Shown: positions 1 to 11,760, numbered from the stretch's first letter. The stretch is 64,000 bases of DNA from Anarhynchus alexandrinus (GCA_008711295.1 VUYV01000054.1:1396367-1460366), one strand, 5' to 3'. Numbers and translations: made by a program. Notes: generated by a model not told the origin, from the sequence alone.

Positions 1-688
1 AAGAAAGGCTCAGCTCGTTACGCGTCAGGGGAGCATCCCTGGGGCCAGCTGAGGCTGTCTCCAGCTATAAAGGAAGCGGTGCTGGGGCTCCTTTTGCTCA
101 GGGGTTTGCCCAAATCAGAGCCAGGGCAGTGAGGCTTTACTTCACCTCTTGAGATGCTGTGGATGGGATGCAGGTGAACCCCAGTCCTCGCAGCCGTGCT
201 CCAACGCTGTCACGTGTTTCATTCATCGTGAGCTGGTGGATCCATCCAGGGCAGCCACAGTGAAAGGAGAAGAAATGCTGTAAAAAACCAAGGTAATTTG
301 GGTCCTTCCCCTGCTATCCCCAGCCTTGAAGGGGTCTGGGCATGTTGGAAGGGAAAAGTAGTCTGAAGGGACCAGACTTTCTTTCCCCCTTGGCTCTGAG
401 GAGCAGGTCCTCCTGAGGGGCTCAGCAACAGCAGAAGTCTGTGCTGGAGATGCAACAGAAAAAAAGCGCCTTGTAAGATGTCATTGGAATAAAGAAAGAC
501 AAAAAGCAAACTTTTTTTCTTGTCAGAAAGACACCAAGTCCTACACCTTGGGTGAGAAAGAGATGATTTAACAAGAAAAAGATGTCACCAAATCCCTGAG
601 CTATAAATCACTCTTCTTGCAATCTTGCAGCAAAAATACTTAACAGCCGTTCTCTGCAATATCAGGGCAGGAGCCTGTGTTGGGGATT
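1..688. other. Intergenic flank, no gene seen
   Basis: I see no coding region, splice-bounded exon or recognisable repeat here. Frames on the minus strand near 219-509 have no family resemblance and no codon-use signal I can support. The stretch ends where the solo LTR begins. Confidence 0.6.
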
Positions 689-1302
689 TGTCCTGGTTTG
701 AGCGACACAGGACTAATTTCTCTCCTAATACTTGGGAAAACTGCACTTTTAGAAGACTCCAGTGTCTGAATTTGTGAAAATATTTACTTTATAGCTAGCT
801 ATTGTATGAAGGTTTCAAGGTCTTGGTGTTTTCGAGCTCGCCAGGTGCAGGGATGAGGAGGAGCAAGACCTGGACACTTGACCCAAGCTGGCCAACAGGA
901 TTATTTTGTACCATGAACATCACATTCAATATAAATTAGAAAGTTTGCTCTGAAGTTCTCTTTCTCCCTTGATGGCTGCCATCCAGAGAACTTCTTGCCC
1001 CGGTGCCAGACCCCTGAGCCCTTCCCTTCCTCCAGAAGCCATAGCGCTCGCAGTGTCCAACATTTGCTGTCCACTGCTGGGAGCACACAGCCTCTGACTG
1101 ATAGAATTGGCCAAGTATAATCTTTGTATAATTTGTGTTGATATCGGGATTGATATTGGTTCCTTAGCGTTAATGTTAATCATCTAATCTTATTCTATTA
1201 AATCTGTTTATATTTCAACCCCTGTGTTTCCTTGTTTTTTCCCGATTCCCCTTCCTAGGTGGGGAGGGCTCATCAGGTGATAGAATGATTGTCTAAACGA
1301 CA
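689..1302 (+). mobile_element. Solo LTR of an avian endogenous retrovirus
   Basis: The block opens with TGTCCTGGTTTGAG and closes with ACGACA, giving the TG...CA ends of a retroviral LTR. Internal landmarks match, from memory, a widespread bird LTR family: an early tract ending in AGACTCCAGTG, a central GACCCAAGCTGGCCAA segment, then a TATTAAATCTG stretch followed by TTTCAACCCC and a TTTTTTCCCGATTCCCC tail. No gag, pol or env sequence adjoins it, so it is a solo LTR left by recombination between two LTRs. The flanks (GGATT before, ATAAA after) show no clear target-site duplication, which suggests age or imprecise end calls. Family assignment is by memory of the motif order. Confidence 0.68.
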
Positions 1303-1426
1303 ATAAATTTTTATGGGTTTCTCAAACCATAACAGGATTACAGCTGATGTAGGGTAAATGGGCAAACGGGGCCTGGCCACTTGTTTTATAGTCATAGGAG
1401 AATTATACAGCAGCTGGGAAATATTC

Positions 1427-1853
1427 CATAGAATCATAGAATGGATTAGGTTGGAAGGGACCTTGAAGATCATTGAGTTCCAACCCCCCTGCCATAGGCA
1501 GGGACACCTCCCACTAAACCAGGTTGCCCAAGGCCACGTCCAGCCTGGCCTTGAGCACCTCCAGGGATGGGGCCTCAACAACTTCACTGGGCAACCTGTT
1601 CCAGTGCCTTACCACCCTCACAGTTAAAAATTTCTTCCTAATGTTTAATCTAAACCTGCCCTCTTCCATTTTGAAGCCATTTCCCCTCGTCCTATCACTA
1701 CATGCCCTAGTAAAAAGTCCTTCCCCAGCTCTCCTGTAGGCCCCCTTTAGGTACTGGAAGGCCGCAATAAGATCTCCCCGGAGCCTTCTCTTCTCCAGGC
1801 TGAACAGCCCCAACTCTTTCAGCCTCTCCTCATAGGAGAGGTGCTCCAGCCCT
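1427..1853 (-). mobile_element. CR1 LINE 3' fragment, minus orientation
   Basis: The plus strand begins with CATAGAATCATAGAATGG, the reverse complement of the ATTCTATGATTCTATG 3' end of CR1. The minus strand then encodes the C-terminal end of the CR1 ORF2 protein, with the usual landmarks: [21 protein letters not shown], a DRTRGNGFK block and [17 protein letters not shown]. It is a 5'-truncated copy that has lost the whole reverse-transcriptase domain. Its 3' end is of the type reading GAACTCAATGATCTTCAAGGTCC on the sense strand, shared with the copies at 19200, 49911 and 57856. Confidence 0.93.
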
Positions 1854-3589
1854 CCAGAGGTGCTTTCCTGCCCTTGCTGTGTTACAGGCTTACCCCATGA
1901 AGATGGTGCAATTGGCATTAAATGTGCCTGAAAACCTCAAGGACTATCTGCTGGGGGCACCCTGAGAGAAGGGTGCTGCAATAAAAACCTTTTGATCATT
2001 CATTCATGTAGCACCATCAGGCAATTTAGGATTTTACAATTATTTTTTTTTTTTTGCAAATAAAAAGAAAGAATAAAAAAAAAGTCTGCTGAGTTAAAGC
2101 AGCGATCGGCACCTGCTCCCAGTAACCTGCCTCCTACAGGGTCCGGATGGTGATGCTGTGGGGAAGCCTCCAACGGGGATGTGGGTGACCGCAGTGAGTG
2201 TCAGGTGAGTTTCCCAAAGGTTTGGAAGGACATTTCCTGATATAAAAATCCGTTAAGCCGGATGCAAGAGGATGCTGCATTGCTGCAATGATTTAATTGC
2301 TGAAGAAGTGGTAATTGCTGAGGGAGTAGCGACCACGATCTGGTTATAGTCCATGGGAGCAAACAGAGGGCAGCCCCAGCCCGTAATACAGCTACCAGGT
2401 GTTTCAAAAGGGCTGGCATAAATCAGGGGAAATTACCAGCAAAACTGACAGGGTGGAAAAAAACCCCAATAATTAAATGATTGTGAATGGGAAGTTAAAG
2501 AGCTTTTTAAGAAGTGTTTGAGAAACAGTGAAGGAAACAACTCTGCCAGAAGTTTAGCCTGAGAGTTGTTAAAAATGAGTAAACAATAGCTGGAAAACAA
2601 AGAAGGGAGAGGTGTCCGTGAAAAAGAAGCTATGAGATGCACAGGAAATTGGGGTGAGAAGTAAAGTAATAAGAAGGTTTTCAATGTTGGTACAGATGCT
2701 GTTATTCCAAGGAGGGGAATTTTAAACAGAGTTAGTAAAGAGAAAGGGGATCCTCCTGTGGGCGGGAAAGGCTCACAATTTGGAAGGGGCAGGCAAGTGT
2801 GATTGAAAGAAGGAGGGCTTGCATTTACACCGGCTGAAGTTGATGGATGCTCTCTCTCCTATTTGCACTAAAGAGGCATATTTTAAAATTGGCTGACCTA
2901 CCTAGCTGCCTCTCCAGAGCCTGCAGCATTGCCTGGGCGACTCCTGCCCCATGGTTAGCAGTTGAACCAGACCGGATCCGCCGCCTTCCCCTGGCTGAAA
3001 ACAGATGGAAACTGTGGGTCTGCAGACACCGTTCAAGAATTGATGGGGACCATGCCCAAGCCACGGTGATGTCACCACCCTCCTGCCCTCTGCTTCCCAT
3101 GGCTTTTGCAGGGCTGATCTCCCAGGAGGATACATGATAGTGATGAGAGCAGCTGTGTGTCCACCACATCCCAGTGCACGCAGACTGGGCAGGAAGGGGC
3201 CAAAAGCAGTTTGTCCACCACAGCTCAACTTCTGCTTCAAGGGTAAATGAAGAAGGTTCTCAGGTCTATAGCAACTCGGTGACGCTGGGCACAGTAGGCA
3301 ATGTCCCCTGGGGAAAGACCAGCTGGTTCAGCAGAGCAGCAGCATCCCCACCTGGAGAGGCAGGATGGGCTGTTTCAGGAGCATCGCTGCTCGCCCACCC
3401 TCTTCCAGGCAGCTTTGCTCATCCAAGGGAAGCCACTGTTCTGGTAAGTGACTGCTCAGTATGTCACTGCCCTTTCCCCCATGCAAGCTTACTGGAATAA
3501 AGTACCACAGAAACCCTCTGCCCTGATTTTCAGGTTTCAGCTAAGCATCAAAAAGCAGATCTGCCACTGAGCCAGAGCGCAATTTGGAG
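1854..3589. other. Intergenic flank, no gene seen
   Basis: No exon or repeat family is recognisable apart from short A/T homopolymers near 2040-2085. Overlapping frames on both strands at 2825-3240 are mutually antisense and lack any domain, so I treat them as chance. Confidence 0.55.
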
Positions 3590-4260
3590 AGCTGTCGGCA
3601 CGGCTGAGGACATCACCACCTAATTGCAGCGGGGTCACATCTCGGGTTGCCTGCTCTGCCATCGGACCAAGATGACTTGATCACGTTTTACTTGTGGTTA
3701 TAATCTTTCCATTTTGATCCCGAGGAGAGCAGCTGGGAGTTAATGAGTGGCATTCGTTTCCCAAATCCTGCCAGTGCCACAGCGGTGAAGGTGTAATTAT
3801 CTCGAGCTGGACATTAACCTACATACGAGCCTGGTCTCGCTGCTTCATTCCCTTGTTTTTATTGATCCTTTTTTCTTTTTTTTTTTTTTTTTNTTGTTCT
3901 TGCTTCCTCTTTTTAAAGACTTCTAAATTTATGGCCAGCTCAAAGAGAGCACTGCTGCTGTAATGAAAAAATATAGCGGTTTGGTGCTGTAACTTTCTGG
4001 CTGTTTTCTTGGGCCCTCGTTACGTTTGTTTTCATCTCAACACCATTTCCGCATAACGGTTGCAAACAATATCGTATTAGCCTTAATTTTGACCTTGCCG
4101 CAATTTCTACCAGAAAATTGTTTGGGCTCGGAAATGGCCAGATTTACTCTTCCGGCCGATGAAAATAAGTCTGCAAGGTTGAAAAAGAAGATGTCAAAAG
4201 CAGGCACTAAAGATCACTTTAAATGATAACAGTTGTACTTGAAGCAAAAATAATATACAA
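3590..4260. promoter_or_regulatory. Candidate conserved non-coding element
   Basis: This repeat-free block mixes AT-rich homeodomain-type cores (TTAATGAG, GTAATTATC, ACATTAACC), a TTTTGATCC TCF/LEF-like site near 3713 and isolated retained CpGs (GCATAACGG, ATATCGTATTAG, TTCCGGCCGATG). In bird flanking DNA that combination is typical of developmental enhancers. A poly-T run with one ambiguous base (N at 3893) interrupts it. Conservation itself cannot be seen from one sequence, so this is inference. Confidence 0.3.
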
Positions 4261-5259
4261 AGCTTTCATCTAGCAATTTTCATCCTTGGACAGCAAAGTG
4301 CTTTACAGCCGAGTTCACTGTCAGCAGCCCTGTTTTTAAAGGTGAGCAGAAAAATGGCTTTTGCTTTCTTCGCTGTGTTCCTCTACCCGAAACTAGCTTG
4401 TTAATCTGAGACTCGCCGGCTCTCCTGCTCCCCCAGGACATGCCCGTGCCCGCCTGGATGAGCAAAGACATTCACAGCGACTACCCCGCGGGACCTGTGG
4501 GGTCCGGTACCGAGGCCAAAAAGAGGTTTACTCTTGCCTGATTAGCTGAATCCTCCTATTATTTTTTTTTACTTCCCATTGAACATAGAGAGTTGGCTTT
4601 AGTCTGAGGCGGGGGGGTGATGCAGCTGCTTGGATTTTGCGCTGTGTTGGCTCGTCCTTGTGCTGCAGAAGTGGCTGGAGCCAAGGTCTCAGTCTTCCAC
4701 CGAAACATGTCCCATGTCCCCTGGTCCCCAGTTGTGCAGCCATATCATGGCATGGTCTGAGCCAAACCTTGGGCCAGGACAGGGCAAACCCTGATGATGG
4801 TGCAAACGCATCCTGAATGTCCCCAAACTCATCAGAGCAGCTCTATGCATAAAGGAGATGCGTCCTGTAAGAGCAAGTACCAGGACCGGGTGCGGACACC
4901 TGAGACTGGCTTCATCCCCAGGTTGGGCATCCCTCAGCTGCTGTCATGTCTGAAGGCAACACACTTCTCCCTGTATTGAACAGGGCAGCGCCAACGTGCC
5001 AAGGGGGGCTGAAATAAGAGTCAAAATGGCAACCTCCTGCTCACTAGGACTTTGTTCCGTGGGGGCATGGAGTGCTGTGGGGCTTTGCTGCAGCTCCCTC
5101 TGGAACATCCCAGAACGTTTCATCTCTGTGGGTGAATGTGGCTTGTTAAATAAACCTCGGTGTCTCACATTTATAGTTCTGGAGAGCCTATTCCTTGTCT
5201 TTGTGTCCCTGGGAATGAGGACTAATCGGGATAAAACACTCCCTGCTGAGTTAAAGATG
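4261..5259. other. Intergenic flank, no gene seen
   Basis: No supported gene, repeat or splice-bounded exon. The overlapping frames on both strands around 4944-5433 are antisense shadows of each other without any recognisable domain. Confidence 0.55.
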
Positions 5260-5306
5260 CCACTGCTGGGAGGTCTCCGTTGCCCCCACTGCTGGGAGGT
5301 CTCCGT
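5260..5306. repeat. Short tandem duplication, 2 copies, period 26 bp
   Basis: A 21-base unit beginning CCACTGCTGGGAGG occurs at 5260-5280 and again at 5286-5306 with no mismatch, separated by TGCCC. It looks like a local replication slip and lies in non-coding flank. Confidence 0.9.
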
Positions 5307-8300
5307 GGCTGCTCTTCACCCCAGAAATGCCAGCTGCAAAATGCAGGTGCCTTTGAAGGTCCGATGCCTGGGGAAAACACAGGCAGAGCACAGCCCCGCG
5401 CTGCTGCCCATCAGCTCCTACCTCCCCACGTAGGTGCGGGGTCCCATGGGGGACAGCGGGGACCCTCCTCACCCCACGGCTTGGGCCAGGCAGCTGCACA
5501 GGGTGCCTGGTGCCCGTAAAGCACCCGCACCGAATGCCTGGCTGCCTGCTGGGGAGAGAAAGCTTGCTGTCGGGCACCTTCTCCCTATCTCTGAGCTGAA
5601 CCGCGTGCTCGTTTTGATCGGATGGGTTTTTCCTGACCCAAGCGCTGCCTGATGGCACCCTGCCACCTACCCACTGGTTCTTCTCACACCTGCCTTACAC
5701 CCTTTCTGCAGAGAAAAGTATCCGAGCAAGCCCTGAGAGGCACCAGAAATGCCCGGTGAAATCGCTGAGAAGGGTCGGGTCTTTAATCTCATCAGCTGGC
5801 CAAGAGGTTGCACCTCCAGCCGGGCTCGTGCTGGGCTTTACCTCTGCACCTCCTTACTGCTATGGAAATGCTGGCACCGCAGAGTTTGCTGCCGGGTAAA
5901 GCTCAGCAAGGAAATCATTCCTGCTGGAAGTTTAATTGCAGCCATTAAGCCTTTAATCTAACCACGGTCTGTATCGCTAAATGGCGATGCCGTCCCTGAA
6001 ATACAGGCACGCATCCACATTCCTGCTCGCTGCTTGCTTAGCATTGTGGTTACAGGCTATTTTTAGTGAATCAGATTCAGGTAGTTACACACTTATTTAG
6101 CCATAAAATTTAAAAAAAAAAAAAAACAAACACCAAACACCTCACACAAAAGCAAACCTATTCATCCTTGAAAAATAACACCACCCCCCCAGCTCGCAGT
6201 TCCACCGACCGTGAGAGCCATTTGCAGCTGGCTGCCTCTGCCTGGTTTTCTGCTGTCGCGGCCCCGTCACCTGAACCCAAAAAGGACACAGAGGCCCCCC
6301 CGACCCCACCAGCTCGGTCCCATCCCTGCCACTGCAGCTGAGTCCTGGCTCCACTGCAGGGTGTACAGGAACGTGCGGGTGAGAGGGAAAAACCCGTCAG
6401 TGTACGGTGCTCTGCTCTCTCTAATTAGCACAGACCAGCCTCGCCTGACCGAACTGCTCCCTTTCTTGTGCTTGTGACAGTGACTTCGCCTAGCTGCCCC
6501 GTCGTGCTGCGTGTGGTGCCTCCAGCATCCTCACAGATGCTCACACCAATTATCAGTCCTAGAGCTCGGGATTAACACATGCTCCAGACCTCAATAATAA
6601 CGGGATGCGTTGCACGGTGATAAAAAAGGAGGACCAGCGTGGGTCACCTGGTGGGGCTGGGGAAGAAGATGATGGTGACCAGCATGGGCTCGTTCGCCAG
6701 CGGAGGCTGCCGGTACGACTGGGCTGCAAGTCCCTTCCTCTGGCTCCTTGCGGTCTTCATCAGCAAGGAAAAGCCCAGGACATCCCAGCAGAGCCCTCTG
6801 GAGCTGTGTGACAGGCAGGAAGCCTCCCCACCAGGATGGACGGCTGCCAGAGACCCACCGGCTTCCCAGCCCACCTTAGGACCAGGGTTCAGGACTCTCA
6901 GCTGTAACACAGAAAGAGCTTTTATTTTTGTCCAGCTGAGTTTAAATGAGCTGTCCTGCGAGAAAACAGATGCTTAAAAGTTACAGACAAACACGGACAA
7001 AGTGGGATACCCCCCAAAAGGCTGCTTTCAATAGAGACTTCATTTCATCTGGATGTCTCATTCCAGTAAAATCTTATCTGCAAGTTTCAGGGCTGCCTGG
7101 GAAATCTTGCTGCCTCACCGGGGAAAAGGATATTTAAAAAGGATTAAACCTGACAGTCTTATACCGAAAGTGGATTTTTAAGACATAAGCAAAGATTCAA
7201 GAGGAAAAGGTTAGTGGGCTGTTGAAAATGCAACTGCATTTAGGCTAATAAAGCTTAATTTCTAGTTAGATATTAACAGACCGAATGTGATGAGCCGTGC
7301 CGACTGCGGGGCTGAGGTACTGATGAAGGCAGGAAGATGCTGCGGCGGTGGTGGGGAGGGAGGGGAGTCAGACCCCCCCCATCCTTTCAGCACAGACTGC
7401 CACTGGGCCACTCACCCCCAAACGCTGCTAAGGTCCTGGGGGAGCAGCAGGCACGTTTTGGGGCAAACAACAGCAGGGTCATGACAGCAGGTGTTAAGAA
7501 AATGTTGGCCGGTGTATTTGCACCCCAGAGTCGAGAAAAATTTTGACCTGAGTTTAGAGCATATTAGACACCAAAGAGCCCACTTCTCCTTCTGGGTGGG
7601 AGGTCTTGTTCTTTACCCCATCGCACAGGAAAACTCTTGCATTGATGAGGGCTCACCTCATCCCACAGCTATGGAGTAACTCGAATCAATCAAACACATC
7701 GGCTCCTTGGCCATCGCAGCTTGCTCCAATTAGCTGCAGCTTTGAAACAGAGCAAGTAAGATATAAATTCTGTTTCACAAAGCTCCCGCCTATATTTCTC
7801 CCCAAATATTGAAATGACATTTCTGCCCACTGAAAATAGGACCTTGGAAAAGACTCTCTGGATAGTTCATTTGCTGGAAGAAGAATTGACAGCCCAATTA
7901 ATCTCGCAGCCTGTGACTTTTAAACCAGGGCTGTCAGCGTAGGCGCTCTGGGATGAGAACAAGAGAGGCGGGATAAATATCACAAGACGCTGCTGTCCCA
8001 GAGACATCAAGCCTTGCACCGTGCCCCGCTCTGCCCACCAGCCCCGAGGACGGAGTCACCACCCAACAGCACCACAGGCTGCCCCGAGCTCAGCCCCGGC
8101 TCCGTGTCCCCTTGCACGCAGCTGGTATGGACACAGCTGATGGGATGGGGACCAGTGTCCCTGACCCAAATCAGCTCCAAACTCGCCTGGCGCAGTGCAG
8201 GCACCCAGCTGGGTGCGAGCCCAGCCGAGCTGTGCCGTGCCGTGCCACACTGTGCCGTGCCGCAGAGGCACCGGCGCTGTCGGCCAAAGCTGCCGTCCCA

Positions 8301-8819
8301 CGCAGGGTGCCCACAGCCCATAGCCAGCACAGAAAAGGCCCCCCAAAAAGGAAGCACTTTGCTTCCCGTTTTCTTTTCTAGCTCAGGATCTCGCTGTGCC
8401 ATTGCCTCCCTTCTTCACTGCTGATGCTCTCCAGAAATCCACCGCTTGGTTTCACCGCGGAGAAGCCCGTGGCCGGGTGACGTGTGCACGGTGGGCTCCA
8501 TACCCTAGTCCTCCATTGCCTGCAATCCCCAATGCCCCTTGCCAAATAACTCTGCCTGTGCTTGGGAAGGGGCAGCCACCACCGAACATGCCCACCAAGC
8601 CGCCGGCCACGGCAGCTGCAGCTCTCCAGGGCCGGGTCTCCATCCCACATCTGCCACCCAGCACGGATTTAGGGGTGCAGCTCATGTCGCTGCATCTGGC
8701 ACCGTGTCGGCCGCACTTTGGGGAGGTGCGGGCAGAGGGAGGCGGCGATGGCTTTGCAGGTGGCTGGACGTGTCCGCGACCTTACTGGGTACAAACTGTT
8801 CCCACACAAACAGTCAGCT
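5307..8819. other. Intergenic flank with GC-rich and AT-rich patches, no gene
   Basis: No exon is supported. About 5990-6110 and 7790-7950 are AT-rich, repeat-free and carry homeodomain-like cores (CCCAATTAATC at 7892), so they might be weak regulatory elements. Around 8210-8275 there is a degenerate GTGCC pentamer tract. The 8000-8780 interval is GC-rich and open in several frames on both strands, which is what low stop-codon density in GC-rich DNA gives; none of these frames shows a domain. Confidence 0.5.
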
Positions 8820-9445
8820 CAGCCTTTCAGTCCATTTTAGAGCGTTAATTACCCTGTTCCTCATTTTTGTTGTTATTATTCGCTTCCCTCAGGGTATCGA
8901 AACACCTCGGGCTACCAGCGCTGTTGTGGCAACAGCTTAAATCCTCTCTGACTCCTGCGCTTAATCTGTGCCATGCAAAAGGTGTCCGCTGGGTATCGGT
9001 TTCCTTGGCCCCATCTCTGAAGCGCCAGAAGAAACAGCGGCGCTTTCGCGCCGTTTTCTTCTTGCTGCTATCTCCTGATCTGCAGCTTGAATACACCACA
9101 CTGTNCCCTTCCCCACCCGCAGCGTGTTTCTAAATTCACCGGGAAACGGAGCAGCTCATTCCAATGCAGACCGAAAATTCCCACCGCGGCCCACACCACA
9201 AACGAGTTAGACCTCTGCGCTGCCCCTAACGCACGGGAAAATTGCTTTTCGACGCCGCGCTAACAAAAAGCGGCCGTGCATCTCTTACCGATATCGAGTC
9301 CGTTTATAAAAAAACATGTTTTTGCTCCGCTCTAATTGCTTCAAATGAAGCAATTGCATTACGATCCCCCCACACACACACTTCATTGTACCTCGCCGAC
9401 AGACGCTCTTCATCCACCAGCTCGCTAAGATTGCCCTCAACATGA
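8820..9445. promoter_or_regulatory. Candidate conserved non-coding element with two palindromes
   Basis: The interval is repeat-free, rich in CpG despite AT-rich surroundings, and has two strong inverted repeats. One, at 9038-9053, is CGGCGC-TTTC-GCGCCG and contains TTTCGCGC, which fits the E2F consensus. The other, at 9334-9355, has arms AATTGCTTCA and TGAAGCAATT around AA. Homeodomain-type cores (TTAATTACC near 8846, CTAATTGC near 9333) occur at both ends. One ambiguous base lies at 9105. Function is inferred only from composition and motifs. Confidence 0.38.
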
Positions 9446-9829
9446 ATTAAATCTCAGTGCTCAGGTGGTGGAAAAGTGGCTGCCCTGCCCATCATAACTT
9501 GCTGGGATGCAAACGGGCTCAAACAGGTTTCCCGAAACCCTAACGCAGGCTGACAGCAGGGGACCAGGAACCCACCACACTGGGCAGAAGTCCTCTTCCA
9601 GCTTCACCGGGGGGTTAATGTAGGAAAGAGAGAGCCCCGGCAGAGCTTCTCTGCGAAGCAGGGATGCAGCCACCCTCCTTTGTTCACCCTCGGCTCCTAA
9701 CCAGGGATTTTGGTGCTGTTTCTGCAGCCTCTGGTCCCGTCCCAGCAGGTTTCCAGGTACCTGGGGGATACTTGGAGTCTTGCAAGCTCCGGACATCAAC
9801 GTGTCACTTCTGTGCTAACCTAGCACTTA
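9446..9829. other. Intergenic flank, no gene seen
   Basis: No repeat family, palindrome or exon is recognisable here. The frames on either strand (9461-9897) have no domain and overlap each other antisense. Confidence 0.5.
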
Positions 9830-10000
9830 GGGTGAAAAGCAGAATAGATAGTCTTATAAAGCCAGCACACTTAAATATGATACAAGTTAGGCCATAACTC
9901 ACCTGACCTTGTATTTCACATCATTTCTAATGACATTTGTCATTAATAAGCAGCTTGTCACTTCCCTCTGCTGTCGGGCTGCCGCTGCACAGCACAGGGC
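9830..10000. promoter_or_regulatory. Candidate regulatory block with TAATGACA palindrome
   Basis: A short AT-rich, repeat-free block carries the perfect inverted repeat TAATGACA-TT-TGTCATTA at 9928-9945. TGACA is the core bound by TALE homeodomain proteins of the MEIS/TGIF type, and TAAT is a general homeodomain core. Occupancy cannot be judged from sequence. Confidence 0.3.
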
Positions 10001-10432
10001 GGGAGATGCAGGGAGATGCTCCCCTTCCGTGGGCAACGTCACTGCTCCGGGTTTATTCCCTCTCCTGCCACAAATTTTCCCATGCAACATTTAGCAGCCA
10101 GCAAGGGACACGGGACTGAAGGGACCATTCTGCTTTGGGATGGCCCTGTGCCACCACGTCCAGGCCAACAAGCAGAAGGACTCACAGCTTCTCCAGGGAC
10201 AGCACCACCAGGGATGGAGCAGGAACGCCGCCTCCTCACTGCCCCGGGCTTTCCTTATGGAAGAACCGCGCAAAGGGGAACACCGGGGCTGCGGCACTGC
10301 TGGTGCGATAGCACAGAAACCTCCGGGCTCTGGCCTGGCTCTGGTTGCTCCCCACGCCACAGTTCCCCATGCGTGCACACACACACTCACGCACGCACTC
10401 ACAGTCCTCCTGCCTGCCTCGGGAATCTGCCC

Positions 10433-10446
10433 ATTGCCATGGAAAC
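10433..10446 (+). promoter_or_regulatory. RFX X-box-like site
   Basis: ATTGCCATGGAAAC closely fits the palindromic X-box bound by RFX factors, which often control ciliary and centriolar genes. It lies about 12 kb beyond the TEDC1 stop codon, so any link to that gene is speculative. GTGACATCAG follows within a few bases. Confidence 0.35.
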
Positions 10447-11239
10447 GGCGGTGACATCAGGCACTGCTAACGTTACTCCAATGACTAATTGCGTTCCGGC
10501 CGGTGAGCCAAATTACTGAAACAATTCCCAGGCCCCAGTGATCTGTACCCAACATCCCAGGCAGACGCCAAAACGTGTCCTTCACCTGCAGGGATGCCAG
10601 GCAGGGCTGGAGGAGGACAGCTGGGGACCCTCACCTGGGCTCAGATGTGGGGCACAGAGGGGCTCTTTTGGCTCCAACCCACTTTTACTTCAAATCCTAA
10701 TTTTCTGAGGCTCCTTGAGAGCTGTTTTCTACCTGTTTAAGCAGGAGGAGATGCTGCACAGCCAGGACGGGAGTCCGGGCACCCAGAGAGGTTGACCATG
10801 GACCGGTGGCATCTGCCTCTGCAAAAACAGAGCCAGGCTTCTTCATTTCTCCCCCCTCCCCCCCCCGCTTTGTTAAATTTAGCAATTTCCCCAAAATCCA
10901 TAAGGGCAGCCCGGGCACCTTCCACCCTGTTGGCACATCAGGGAGGAACATGGTACCCGGAGTCATCCTACAGCGCAGTGAATGTCCAAACCGGGTGATG
11001 CTGGTTATAATAATAATTAGTACATAATTTTTGAGATCACTTCAGAACAAGGAAAAACTCTGGGGAGAAGGCACTTCGCTACAACAGCTGATGCAAAAGA
11101 CAGCCACGGCATTAGATATTAATCTATTTTGCTTTGAAATGACAACTACCATAAAAAAAGACCCCAGTCAGAGGCAACTCACAGGATGGGACGATGAAAC
11201 CTTCTCAGCAGACAGCGTCCGTGTGCAGGGCTGACCACT
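10447..11239. other. Intergenic flank, no gene seen
   Basis: GC-moderate non-coding DNA with a C-rich run near 10850-10866. Frames at 10697-11027 overlap antisense on both strands and carry no domain. Confidence 0.5.
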
Positions 11240-11760
11240 TGCAGACTCCTTTTCTTGGTAATCTGCTGGATCCTATAACCATCTGAAAAAAAAAACCCCA
11301 ACCAGGCCTGCTCTGTTTGTTTATCCTTTTACATATTTTAATTCCCTTCCTTAAGATAACATGATAGCTTATTGCATCAGCAATTTATAACTCCTGGCTC
11401 CCTACAGCATCCTAGCTGTTTACAGCTCCGTATTATTTACTGCCTGACACCGAAATAAGAAACATTATGCAAATATGTTAAGGAATTATTCGGGTGCCCC
11501 AGACGCAGCCTGAAACACACCGGTGTTCAGATCCCTCTAACATATTTAACCCTCCATTGCCCAACCTGCAGGCAGGGCAGTAGAGGTCCCTTCCTTCCCA
11601 CAGCCCCCACGTTCCCACTGCATCCTCCTCCAGGGCCTTGAGGGAGCAGGCGCTGACTGTGCGAAATCATGTTAATTAGTGAAAAACACTGATTTCACCC
11701 TTGCGCCACTCTAGGAAACATTAATTACAGCAGAAGGCACCACTAACACAGAGGCATTTC
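11240..11760. promoter_or_regulatory. Candidate regulatory block with octamer site
   Basis: AT-rich, repeat-free DNA contains a perfect POU octamer ATGCAAAT at 11467-11474. Further along it has GTGAAA...TTTCAC half-sites around 11679-11698 and the homeodomain cores GTTAATTAG and CATTAATTAC. These support only a weak enhancer-like call. Confidence 0.28.

Noticed and set aside
7351..7366. G-rich run as a possible G-quadruplex
   Set aside because: Only three good runs of three or more G are present; the fourth is GG, so the call is weak.
8007..8940. Several overlapping frames of 85-150 codons on both strands
   Set aside because: GC-rich DNA with few stops gives simultaneous frames in both directions; no product can be supported.
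11467..11474. Octamer ATGCAAAT as an immunoglobulin-locus element
   Set aside because: TEDC1 lies near IGH in mammals, but a lone octamer without TATA box, leader exon or recombination signals is expected by chance.
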